This document shows positions 1-7,029 of a DNA stretch of 9,181 bases, in pieces; position 1 is the stretch's first letter, and every line of letters starts with the position of its first letter. The stretch comes from Candidatus Nomurabacteria bacterium. Its GTDB lineage: Bacteria > Patescibacteriota > Minisyncoccia > Phycocordibacterales > UBA9973. The position numbers and the translations under genes are program-made. The notes beneath the pieces were generated by a model. It was not told the origin of the DNA. It was given only the letters and a program-made list of their open reading frames with translations, and did no database searches. Location of the stretch: NCBI GenBank assembly GCA_026395935.1, contig JAPLXT010000109.1:1-9181 (forward strand), in the 5' to 3' direction.

Positions 1-1315
1 TTTCATCGATCTTATTTGTTTCTACTACTGCTTCCATGCGAGTACAATTCTCATACAAGAATGCACTTATTTGTAAACCAGTTTTCATCTTTATAAGTAA
101 ATCATTAAATTTATTAACATCATAGACATCAAAATTACCAACCAAGAATATCATATTTACCAAAATAGATTTAATATGGTGAACCTTGCTCTCTATTTCT
201 TTAAATACATGATCGAGCATTCCATTACTATTATCAGCTACGACTTGTAGACTATGTCTTGTATTGCTTACTAAAATCATTTCAGTTTTGTATTTAGCGA
301 AAGTCTCAGTGACGATATTTAGTTGCTCGTTTGTCTTGATCTTTTCATCGGTAATTATAAACAAAGTTAGATTCTTCTTTGAGCTTATAAGCTTCGTGCC
401 CTTTTTATGGCTTTTTAATTCTTTAATCTGTGTGAAGAATTTAGGATTAGAAAGGGAAGTTATATCTATGGGAGTTTTATGCATTTTTACGAAGTCGATT
501 GCCTTTTCATGGATAATCTTTCCGGACTCTTCAGCTTCTTGATAGCTGATAGTAGGCATCACGCGAGCATGAGGCACAATCTTAGGATCTGCCGAGAGAA
601 CTCCTCCAACGTCTTTCCATAAAATTATTTTATATGCCTTAAGTGCCGCTCCTACGAAGCAAGCAGTAGTATCTGTACCTCCCCGTCCGAGTGTCGTGGT
701 TTCTCCACTCTTAGTTATACCTGTGAAGCCGGCAATAATTGGAACTTCTTTTATTGTGGCTAATTTTTCTCTAAGATTCTTTTCTGATAATTTGTATTCT
801 ATGTTAGCATTTTTGAAATTATCGTCTGTAATTATTGGTATTTCTTCGGCTAATAATCTTTTAGTATTAATACTACAAAGATTAAAATAAAAGCTTAATA
901 TAGTTGCGGAGAATTTCTCACCATAAGAAACTATTTTATCTTCTAAGTTATCCTCTGAAAGAATATTATTCAAATCTTTTTCTAACTCAAAAAATAACTT
1001 TTCTAATTCAATATGGATTTCATTTCTCCATTCTTTATTAAATTCCATATCGGTTATTATTTTGCTATGTATTTTCTTGAGTTCTATTATGTAGTTTTCT
1101 ACCAGTAAAACGACCCCATTCTTCTTTAGAGGTTTTTCTTTTAGTTTTATTAAGAAAGAGACTAAGCTATCAGTTATGCCTGGCATCGCTGAGACGACAA
1201 CAATAGGCGAATAACCTTGAGCTAGTTGTTCTTTGAGTCGCTTCGCTATAATAGGAATCAATTCTTTTTTTAATATTCCTCCTCCAAATTTGTTCACAAT
1301 AATCTTTTTAGACAT
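1..1315 (-). CDS. lysC: Aspartate kinase (aspartokinase), 3' end outside window
   Basis: Cytoplasmic enzyme phosphorylating L-aspartate to 4-phospho-L-aspartate with ATP, the first step toward aspartate semialdehyde. Reading leftward from the ATG at 1315 gives 438 uninterrupted codons with no stop before the edge. Visible motifs are an N-terminal Lys-Phe-Gly-Gly (residues 9-12), VVVSAMPGITDSL (39-51), GEKFSATIL (132-140), the nucleotide/aspartate-binding segment TTTLGRGGTDTTA (206-218), and WKDVGGVLSADPKIVPHA (233-250). A region from about 315 looks like tandem ACT domains, the usual site of allosteric control. Monofunctional family members are about 400-460 residues, so probably only the last 10-25 residues are missing. 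Oddity: the canonical KFGGTS reads KFGGGI here. There is no fused homoserine dehydrogenase up to the edge. It is divergent from the polyamine operon, whose first enzyme consumes aspartate semialdehyde, so I infer a supply role. The family is near certain; the dedication to polyamines is inference. Confidence 0.93.
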   Translation of the reverse strand, partial: MSKKIIVNKFGGGILKKELIPIIAKRLKEQLAQGYSPIVVVSAMPGITDSLVSFLIKLKEKPLKKNGVVLLVENYIIELKKIHSKIITDMEFNKEWRNEIHIELEKLFFELEKDLNNILSEDNLEDKIVSYGEKFSATILSFYFNLCSINTKRLLAEEIPIITDDNFKNANIEYKLSEKNLREKLATIKEVPIIAGFTGITKSGETTTLGRGGTDTTACFVGAALKAYKIILWKDVGGVLSADPKIVPHARVMPTISYQEAEESGKIIHEKAIDFVKMHKTPIDITSLSNPKFFTQIKELKSHKKGTKLISSKKNLTLFIITDEKIKTNEQLNIVTETFAKYKTEMILVSNTRHSLQVVADNSNGMLDHVFKEIESKVHHIKSILVNMIFLVGNFDVYDVNKFNDLLIKMKTGLQISAFLYENCTRMEAVVETNKIDE

Positions 1316-1418
1316 TTTTATATGAAATTAAGAATAAACTCTTTAAGTCTATAATATTCTGGAGAAAAATCAAGGATATATTATTGACTTATAGGGGTAC
1401 CAATAGTAAACTTGAAAT
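1316..1418. promoter_or_regulatory. Divergent promoter region between lysC and the polyamine operon
   Basis: About 100 bp of AT-rich DNA separate the two divergent start codons, and it must hold both promoters. For the leftward lysC several weak candidates exist on the minus strand: TTGATT (1373-1368) with TAGACT (1351-1346) at 16-bp spacing, or TATTAT (1356-1351) with no good -35. On the plus strand a perfect TATAAT lies at 1350-1355 with a poor TTAAGA at 1328-1333, besides the stronger-spaced candidate listed separately. I see no riboswitch fold or convincing operator. Which hexamers are used cannot be decided from sequence alone. Confidence 0.5.
1384..1412 (+). promoter_or_regulatory. Candidate sigma70 promoter of polyamine operon, leaderless geometry
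   Basis: TTGACT (1384-1389, 5 of 6 matches to the -35 consensus) is followed after exactly 17 bp by TAAACT (1407-1412, 4 of 6 matches to TATAAT). The start codon ATG begins at 1419, seven bases after the -10 hexamer, where transcription would be expected to begin. With no Shine-Dalgarno sequence before this ATG, the arrangement fits a leaderless mRNA. The alternative is the perfect TATAAT at 1350-1355, which would give a leader of about 55 nt. Confidence 0.45.
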
Positions 1419-2669
1419 ATGTCAAAAATATTAGTTATAGGATGTGGAAACGTGGGAAGTGTGGGTCTACACAAAATGGCCCAGTTTAATAATGTTTTTA
1501 CTGAAATACATGTAGTTGGAAGGACGCCTAGTAAATGCGAGGCTGTTCGTGAGTCAGTTTTAAAAAAATCTAAAGGTAAAGTTGATTTACATATACATAT
1601 AGTAGATGTAGGCAAAGGAGATAATCTACTAAAGTTATTAAAAGAAGTAAAACCTGTATTAGTAGTAAATTGGGGCAGTCCTTATGATAACTTAGTTGCT
1701 ATGGACGCCTGCCTAGAATATGGTGTGAATTATATAGATACGGCTTGCTATGAACACCCAGAACATTACGGCTTCTCATATAAATTACAACTTGCTAAAA
1801 ATGAAGCTTTCAAAAAGAAGGGTTTGCTTGCAATCCTTGGCTCAGGTTTTGATCCCGGAGTTTCAAATATTTATTCCGCATATGCTCGTGATTATATGTT
1901 CGACAAGATAGAGACTATCGATATCTTGGATTGTAATGGTGGCTCAAAAGATGAGAAAATTAAATTTGCTCCAAACTTTGATCCTGAGATAAATCTTCGT
2001 GAGCTTATTCTTCCTATTAAATTCTGGGAGAAAGGGAAATGGCAAGAGAGAATGAAGCTTATCGACGAAGATGCTCCTTATTTTGAATTTAACTTTCCAG
2101 AAGCTGGAAAGTTTACTCCTTATCTTATGTATCACGAGGAACTTGAGACTATTCCTACTCATATACCAGGACTCAAGCGCATTCGTTTCTGGATGACATT
2201 CAATAAGAATTATCTTACTTACTTACGTGTGCTTTATAATGTTGGGCTTACACGCATAGATGCTATTGATTATAATGGGCAGAAGATTGTACCGGTAAAA
2301 TTCTTAAAAGCTATCTTGCCCAAAGGGGAAGATTTCAACAGCGGTTATGTAGGTAAAACAAACATTGGGAACATTATCACTGGTACAAAAGATGGCAAGA
2401 AAAAAGCTATATATATTTATAATGTTTGCGATCATAAAGCTGCTTACAAAGAGACAGGAGGCAATGCTATCGGCTATACGACTTCAATTCCGACAGTTAC
2501 TTGTGCAAAGCTAGTACTTGAAGGTAAATGGGGTGGTATAGGAGTCAAAAATACAGAAGATAAGAGTCTTGATTCTAAAATCTTTATAGACGAAATGGCG
2601 AAAGTGGGACTATCTACGAATATAAAGAAATTAAAAGATATACCTAATGCACTTAAAAAAGGATACTAA
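1419..2669 (+). CDS. Carboxyspermidine/carboxynorspermidine dehydrogenase (saccharopine dehydrogenase family)
   Basis: Cytoplasmic NADPH-dependent enzyme that condenses L-aspartate-beta-semialdehyde with a diamine (putrescine to carboxyspermidine, or 1,3-diaminopropane to carboxynorspermidine) by reductive Schiff-base formation. The 416-residue protein has an N-terminal Rossmann motif GCGNVG (residues 8-13), NWGSPYDN (84-91), YIDTACYEHPE (105-115), GSGFDPGVSN (141-150) and NFDPEINLREL (186-196). These separate this branch from lysine-pathway saccharopine dehydrogenases. Length is normal for the family. The start has no Shine-Dalgarno sequence and may be leaderless. It is the first gene of a four-gene operon; its stop overlaps the next start by one base (TAATG). 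Because putrescine-forming genes follow, the product here is most likely carboxyspermidine. The family is clear; substrate choice is inferred from context. Confidence 0.93.
   Translation: MSKILVIGCGNVGSVGLHKMAQFNNVFTEIHVVGRTPSKCEAVRESVLKKSKGKVDLHIHIVDVGKGDNLLKLLKEVKPVLVVNWGSPYDNLVAMDACLEYGVNYIDTACYEHPEHYGFSYKLQLAKNEAFKKKGLLAILGSGFDPGVSNIYSAYARDYMFDKIETIDILDCNGGSKDEKIKFAPNFDPEINLRELILPIKFWEKGKWQERMKLIDEDAPYFEFNFPEAGKFTPYLMYHEELETIPTHIPGLKRIRFWMTFNKNYLTYLRVLYNVGLTRIDAIDYNGQKIVPVKFLKAILPKGEDFNSGYVGKTNIGNIITGTKDGKKKAIYIYNVCDHKAAYKETGGNAIGYTTSIPTVTCAKLVLEGKWGGIGVKNTEDKSLDSKIFIDEMAKVGLSTNIKKLKDIPNALKKGY
2659..2663 (+). promoter_or_regulatory. Ribosome binding site of nspC (AAGGA)
   Basis: AAGGA lies 5 nt before the nspC ATG and within the last codons of the preceding dehydrogenase gene. 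It is the only clear Shine-Dalgarno sequence I can find before any start in this window. Together with the TAATG stop-start overlap it supports translational coupling of the two spermidine-forming enzymes in roughly equal amounts. Confidence 0.65.
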
Positions 2670-3856
2670 TGTCTAACAAAGAAAACATTTTTATAGAGCC
2701 TTGGATTGAAACTGAGGGTTGGGATAAGATAGATTTTTCTAAAATAGAGACTCCTTCATACGTAGTTTCTCTAGAAAAGCTTGAAAACAATCTGAAAATT
2801 TTAAAAGGGGTGGAGGAAAAAACTGGAGCTCATATACTTATGGCTCTTAAGGGCTTTTCAATGTTTTCTACTTTTCCATTAATTAAAAAGTATCTGAGAG
2901 GGAGCGAGGCAAGTTCAGTGAATGAGGTCAGACTTGGATGTGAAGAATTTGGTAAAGAAACACATGTGTTCTCTCCATCATATACAGATGAGAATATCAA
3001 AGAGTATATCAAATATGCTGATCATCTGGTATTCAATTCTTTTTCACAATGGAATAAATTTAAGAGTAAATGTATCGGGAAAGTTTCTTGTGGACTTCGT
3101 GTGAATCTAGAACATAGTGAAGTGGAGACTTCCATGTACGATCCTAGTAGTGAGAAATCTCACTTTGGAGTGACATTTGCCAATTTTGAAAAAGAAAATA
3201 TTACAGGATTGGAAGGATTACATTTCCACAATCTTTGTGAGCTTAATGCTGATGCACTTGCTAGAAGCTTAAAAGTTTTCGAAGAAAAGTTTGGAGAATT
3301 TCTATCACAAATGAAATGGGTAAATTTTGGTGGAGGGCATCATATAACAAGAAAAGATTATGACCTAGAATTACTTTATAAAATATTAAATGCTTTTAAA
3401 AAAAAATATCCTCATTTAGAAGTTTATTTAGAACCAGGTGAGGCTGTAGCATTGAACGCTGGAATTCTTGCGGCTAGTGTGGTAGATATATTTAAAAATG
3501 GTATAAACATAGCAGTCCTTGATGTATCTGCGACGACTCACATGCCAGATGTGCTCGAAATGCCTTATTTACCGAGTATTTTAGACGCTACAGAAGCAAA
3601 GGAAGGTAAAGAGCATAACTATCGTCTAGTAGGACCAAGTTGTCTTACAGGGGATGTGATAGGAGAGTATTCTTTCAACGAGCCGCTTAAAATTGGGCAA
3701 AAAATTGTATTCCTCAATATGGCTATATATACGATGGTGAAGAATAATACTTTCAATGGAGTAAATCTTCCAAACATAACAACGGTAGATAAAACTGGGA
3801 AAATTAAAATTATTAAAAAGTTTTATTATAAAGATTTTAAAAATAGATTATCTTAA
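2669..3856 (+). CDS. nspC: Carboxynorspermidine/carboxyspermidine decarboxylase
   Basis: PLP-dependent decarboxylase of the alanine-racemase-like fold type III family, releasing CO2 from carboxyspermidine to give spermidine (or norspermidine from the nor form). The 395-residue protein carries the Schiff-base lysine in HILMALKGFS (Lys61), the HFHNLCE segment (185-191), NFGGGHH (219-225), the phosphate-contact EPGEA (255-259), and the C-terminal active-site segment GPSCLTGDVIGEY (322-334) with the conserved Cys325 and Asp329. Length fits the family, and the protein looks intact to the C-terminal NMAIYTMVKNNTFNG region. The ATG overlaps the upstream stop by one base and has the AAGGA ribosome site. 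The next gene follows after 5 nt. Diaminopimelate decarboxylase and arginine decarboxylase are related but are excluded by the characteristic HFHNLCE and GPSCLTGD motifs. Confidence 0.95.
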   Translation: MSNKENIFIEPWIETEGWDKIDFSKIETPSYVVSLEKLENNLKILKGVEEKTGAHILMALKGFSMFSTFPLIKKYLRGSEASSVNEVRLGCEEFGKETHVFSPSYTDENIKEYIKYADHLVFNSFSQWNKFKSKCIGKVSCGLRVNLEHSEVETSMYDPSSEKSHFGVTFANFEKENITGLEGLHFHNLCELNADALARSLKVFEEKFGEFLSQMKWVNFGGGHHITRKDYDLELLYKILNAFKKKYPHLEVYLEPGEAVALNAGILAASVVDIFKNGINIAVLDVSATTHMPDVLEMPYLPSILDATEAKEGKEHNYRLVGPSCLTGDVIGEYSFNEPLKIGQKIVFLNMAIYTMVKNNTFNGVNLPNITTVDKTGKIKIIKKFYYKDFKNRLS

Positions 3857-3861
3857 ATATT

Positions 3862-4731
3862 ATGAGAAAGAAAATTATAAAAATTGGTTTGGTTCAGAGC
3901 AAGGTAGGAGATAATCTTGAACTTAACTTAAAGAAAACTTTAAAGATGGTTGAGAGTGCTGCAAAAAAAGGAGCAGAGATTATTTGTTTGCAAGAACTTT
4001 ACAAGACGCCTTACTTTCCAAGTAAAAAAGGAGTAAAAGTAGATAAATTTCTTGAAACTATCCCTGGGGAATCTACAGAAGCATTTAAAAAGATTTCTAA
4101 AAAATATGGATGTTCTATTATTTTGCCTATTTATGAAAAAGCTAAAAATGGGAAAAGATATAACACAGTAGTCGTTCTAAATGAAAAAGGAGAAATACAA
4201 CCCTCATATAGAAAGATTCATATTCCTCATGACCCAAGCTTTTATGAAAAAGATTATTTCGCGGAAGGGGACAATGGTTATAGATTATATAAACACAAAA
4301 ATATAACGTTTGCTGTCCTTATCTGTTTTGATCAATGGTTCCCAGAGGCTGCTCGTTCGCTTAAGCTTTCTGGTGCAGAGATTATATTTTATCCTACGGC
4401 AATTGGAAATATTATTGGAAATAAGCCAATAGATGGTGATTGGCACGATGCTTGGGAGACGGTAATGCGAGGGCACGCTATTGCAAATAGTCTACCAGTA
4501 GTTGCTGTAAATAGGACTGGAATAGAAGGTAAATTAAATTTCTGGGGACAATCATTTGTGACAGATGCTTTTGGAAAAGTTATAAAAAGAGCAAGTGCTA
4601 CAAAAGAAGAAATAATAATAGCAACTCTCGATTTGGCTATGAATGATTATATTTCGGAAGATTGGGGATTTATGAGAAATCGTAGGCCAGATACTTATAA
4701 ATCTATAACAAATAAAATTATTAAGAAATAA
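3862..4731 (+). CDS. aguB: N-carbamoylputrescine amidohydrolase
   Basis: Nitrilase-superfamily (carbon-nitrogen hydrolase) enzyme hydrolysing N-carbamoylputrescine to putrescine, CO2 and ammonia. The 289-residue protein has the Glu-Lys-Cys catalytic triad: Glu45 in CLQELYKTPYF, Lys118 in YRKIHIPHDPSFYEKDYF, and Cys155 in LICFDQWFPEAAR. The motifs around Lys118 and Cys155, GDWHDAWETVMRGHA (192-206) and NRTGIEG (217-223) are those of the plant/bacterial AguB group rather than generic amidases. Length is normal. It starts 5 nt after nspC without a Shine-Dalgarno sequence and is followed by aguA after a single base, so expression probably relies on reinitiation within the operon. Pairing with agmatine deiminase next door makes the substrate assignment strong. 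Confidence 0.95.
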   Translation: MRKKIIKIGLVQSKVGDNLELNLKKTLKMVESAAKKGAEIICLQELYKTPYFPSKKGVKVDKFLETIPGESTEAFKKISKKYGCSIILPIYEKAKNGKRYNTVVVLNEKGEIQPSYRKIHIPHDPSFYEKDYFAEGDNGYRLYKHKNITFAVLICFDQWFPEAARSLKLSGAEIIFYPTAIGNIIGNKPIDGDWHDAWETVMRGHAIANSLPVVAVNRTGIEGKLNFWGQSFVTDAFGKVIKRASATKEEIIIATLDLAMNDYISEDWGFMRNRRPDTYKSITNKIIKK

Positions 4732-4732
4732 A

Positions 4733-5785
4733 ATGTTAACAATTCCAAAAGAACTTGGATATTATATGCCGGCTGAGTGGGAAAAACATTCGGCTGTTTG
4801 GCTTGCTTGGCCGTATGGAGATATAACATTTCCAAATATCTTAAATGAAATAGAACAAAGTTATTGTCAGATTATTAAAGCCATAGAAGATAGTGAAAAA
4901 GTAAAGTTAATTGTTTTAAATGAATCTGAAAAGGAAAGGATATCTAAAATGTTTATTAGTTATGGAATAAAGTTAGATAATATAATTTTTTATATAGTAC
5001 CAAGTTATGTAGATGTATGGATAAGAGATTATGCTCCTATAACTTTATTTAATAAAGAAAACTCTAAATTAGCTTTTGTAAAATGGAATTATAATGCTTA
5101 TGGGAGAGGAGATGATCCATTTTTTGCTGATTTATTAAAAGATGATAAAGTTTTCTCTAATATTTTAGATGAATCTAAATATAAAATTTTTAAACCAGAT
5201 ATAGTTTTAGAAGGTGGAGCAATAGAATTAAATGGAAGGGGAACTCTCTTAACTACAGAGCAATGTCTTCTTAATAAAAATAGAAATAGTGAATTAGATA
5301 GAAGTCGCACAGAAATTTATTTAAAAGCTTATCTTGGTGTTGAGAATATAATTTGGCTTAAAGAAGGACTTGTAAATGATCATACAGATGGACATATTGA
5401 TGAAATAGCTCGTTTTGTAAATCCGAATACAATTGTATGTGCCTATGAAAAAAACAAAAAAGATCCAAATTATGTAATACTTAATGATAATTATAAAACA
5501 TTAAAAAAAGCACGAACTGAAAATGGTAAGAAATTTAAAATAATTAAATTACCAATGCCTCATATGGATTATGATAATGGAGAAAAAGCACCAGTTTCTT
5601 ATACAAATTTTTATATAGGTAATTCTGTAATTTTAATGTCTATATTTAATGATTTGAATGATAAAAAAGCTATGAAAATAATCAAATCTTTATTCAAAAA
5701 ACATAAGGTGATAGGTATTGATTGTTCTAAAATTATTTATGGTGGTGGAGCAATTCACTGTATAACAATGCAAGAATATCTTTAA
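4733..5785 (+). CDS. aguA: Agmatine deiminase
   Basis: Pentein-fold (guanidino-group-modifying) enzyme that deiminates agmatine to N-carbamoylputrescine and ammonia. The 350-residue protein shows MPAEWEKHSAVWLAWP near the N-terminus (12-27), DVWIRDYAP (94-102), LEGGAIELNG (159-168), the catalytic-histidine segment DHTDGHIDEIARF (216-228), and the C-terminal nucleophile in GGGAIHCITMQ (337-347, Cys343). All positions expected for an active enzyme are present and length is typical. It is the last gene of the operon, one base after aguB, with no Shine-Dalgarno sequence. The gene is visibly more AT-rich than the dehydrogenase gene (two 60-base rows sampled here gave about 23-28% GC, against 32-35% in two rows of the dehydrogenase). 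Its stop lies 7 nt from the stop of the convergent cysS. Peptidylarginine deiminases share the fold but lack this motif set and context. Confidence 0.96.
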   Translation: MLTIPKELGYYMPAEWEKHSAVWLAWPYGDITFPNILNEIEQSYCQIIKAIEDSEKVKLIVLNESEKERISKMFISYGIKLDNIIFYIVPSYVDVWIRDYAPITLFNKENSKLAFVKWNYNAYGRGDDPFFADLLKDDKVFSNILDESKYKIFKPDIVLEGGAIELNGRGTLLTTEQCLLNKNRNSELDRSRTEIYLKAYLGVENIIWLKEGLVNDHTDGHIDEIARFVNPNTIVCAYEKNKKDPNYVILNDNYKTLKKARTENGKKFKIIKLPMPHMDYDNGEKAPVSYTNFYIGNSVILMSIFNDLNDKKAMKIIKSLFKKHKVIGIDCSKIIYGGGAIHCITMQEYL

Positions 5786-5792
5786 TATGGAG

Positions 5793-6986
5793 TTAGAGGC
5801 TATCTAAACCAAATCCAAAAATTTTATCAAAATCAAGTAAAGTAGCTTTCTTCTCAGCAGGAGAGAGCTCTTTATTCTTTAGAATCTCCCAAACTAGAGA
5901 TAATGCTCGAGCTGTGTTTAGATTATCGTCCATATATTCAATGAGACGGGTCTTATAGCCTGTATTTACCGTTCCTATATCGTTTCCAAGGTCTAAATAT
6001 GCCTTTCTTAAGCGCTCTAAAGCTGTTTGTGCACCATTTACAGCCTCGAAAGTGAAGTTTGTTCTTGTAGAATAGTTGGAAGTATACAACCACAGCCTGA
6101 AAGCTATTGGATCAATACCTTTATTTATTAAGTCTTCTAAGGTGTAAAAATTACCAAGAGATTTTGACATTTTTTTACCATCTACCAAAAGGTGTTCATT
6201 GTGCATAAAATATTTAGCAAACATTTTTCCTGTCGCACATTCTGATTGAGCTATTTCATTTTCGTGATGGGGGAAAATATTATCCACACCTCCAGTATGA
6301 ATATCGAAACTCTCTCCTAGTTTATTCATACTCATAGCTGAACACTCAATGTGCCAGCCAGGGCGTCCCTTACCGAGATCAGTTTCCCAAAATACACTTC
6401 CATCTTCCTCTACCCATGCTTTCCAAAGTGCAAAATCTTGAGCGTTTTCTTTTTCATATTCATCTTTTTTTAATCTACCCTTAGCATCTTCTTTTAAATC
6501 TGAAAGTTTAAAATGAGAAAGCTTACCATACTCTTTGTCTTTGTTAATATCAAAATAAACAGAGCCATCACTAGTCCTATAAGCATAGCCTTTCTCTAGG
6601 AGCTTCTTAATCAAAGAAACCATTTCATTTATATAGTCTGTGGCTTTTGTGTAAAAATTTGCAGGTATTATATTTAGTGCATCCCTGTCTTTAAAAAATT
6701 CTTCGGTATAAAATTCTGTTAATTCCTTTAAGCTTCTATGTTGCTCTATAACTGCAAGAATTATTTTATCTTCAACATCTGTAATATTCATGACGTGTAG
6801 GACATCATAACCACTATATTTTAAATATCTTTTTAATAAATCGGTAAATACATAAGCTCGCCAATTCCCAATATGAAGATGATTGTAGACTGTTGGCCCA
6901 CAAGTATATAAGCCAACCTCACCCTCATTAATTGGTTTAAAAACTTCTTTTTCGCTTGATAAACTGTTCTTTATTATTAAAGTCAT
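5793..6986 (-). CDS. cysS: Cysteinyl-tRNA synthetase, short C-terminus
   Basis: Class I aminoacyl-tRNA synthetase charging tRNA-Cys. The 397-residue protein has the HIGH-type motif HIGN (38-41), zinc ligands consistent with Cys29 (YTCGPTVYN), Cys215 (WHIECSAM), His240 and Glu244 (FPHHENEIAQSECA), and KMSKS (272-276). The helical bundle follows, ending at DKIFGFGLDSL. Bacterial CysRS is usually about 460 residues. Here the last 60-65 residues, which form the anticodon-binding region, are absent, and no remnant can exist downstream because aguA occupies that DNA. The catalytic part looks intact and functional. The start at 6986 is preceded by a near-consensus promoter and no Shine-Dalgarno sequence. 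A cysteine-ligating MshC-type enzyme also lacks this domain, but that actinobacterial pathway is implausible here. Confidence 0.96.
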   Translation of the reverse strand: MTLIIKNSLSSEKEVFKPINEGEVGLYTCGPTVYNHLHIGNWRAYVFTDLLKRYLKYSGYDVLHVMNITDVEDKIILAVIEQHRSLKELTEFYTEEFFKDRDALNIIPANFYTKATDYINEMVSLIKKLLEKGYAYRTSDGSVYFDINKDKEYGKLSHFKLSDLKEDAKGRLKKDEYEKENAQDFALWKAWVEEDGSVFWETDLGKGRPGWHIECSAMSMNKLGESFDIHTGGVDNIFPHHENEIAQSECATGKMFAKYFMHNEHLLVDGKKMSKSLGNFYTLEDLINKGIDPIAFRLWLYTSNYSTRTNFTFEAVNGAQTALERLRKAYLDLGNDIGTVNTGYKTRLIEYMDDNLNTARALSLVWEILKNKELSPAEKKATLLDFDKIFGFGLDSL

Positions 6987-7000
6987 ATATTGATAGCTCT

Positions 7001-7029
7001 ATTATACGTGCTACTTGCAATTTTGCCAA
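7001..7029 (-). promoter_or_regulatory. sigma70-type promoter of cysS
   Basis: On the minus strand TTGGCA (7029-7024, 5 of 6 matches to TTGACA) is followed after exactly 17 bp by a perfect TATAAT (7006-7001). Fourteen bases separate the -10 from the cysS ATG at 6986, so the transcript leader would be only about 6-8 nt. Its -35 lies inside the spacer of the opposing rplU promoter. Confidence 0.7.

Noticed and set aside
264..890. Two plus-strand open frames (264-542 and 696-890) that could be small hydrophobic proteins
   Set aside because: They lie antisense to the aspartate kinase gene, whose minus-strand frame has recognisable motifs throughout. They have no ribosome site or family resemblance.
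1331..1360. Inverted repeat AGAATA / TATTCT spaced by 18 nt in the lysC-operon intergenic region
   Set aside because: Arms are short and AT-only in character, with no extension. Such repeats are expected by chance in this composition, so it is not called as an operator.
1419..2669. Lysine-pathway saccharopine dehydrogenase
   Set aside because: The NFDPEINLREL segment and adjacency to nspC, aguB and aguA point to the carboxy(nor)spermidine dehydrogenase branch.
5793..5807. Hairpin TTAGA-GGCTA-TCTAA at the aguA/cysS junction as a terminator
   Set aside because: Five mostly A-T pairs and no U tract on either side; too weak.
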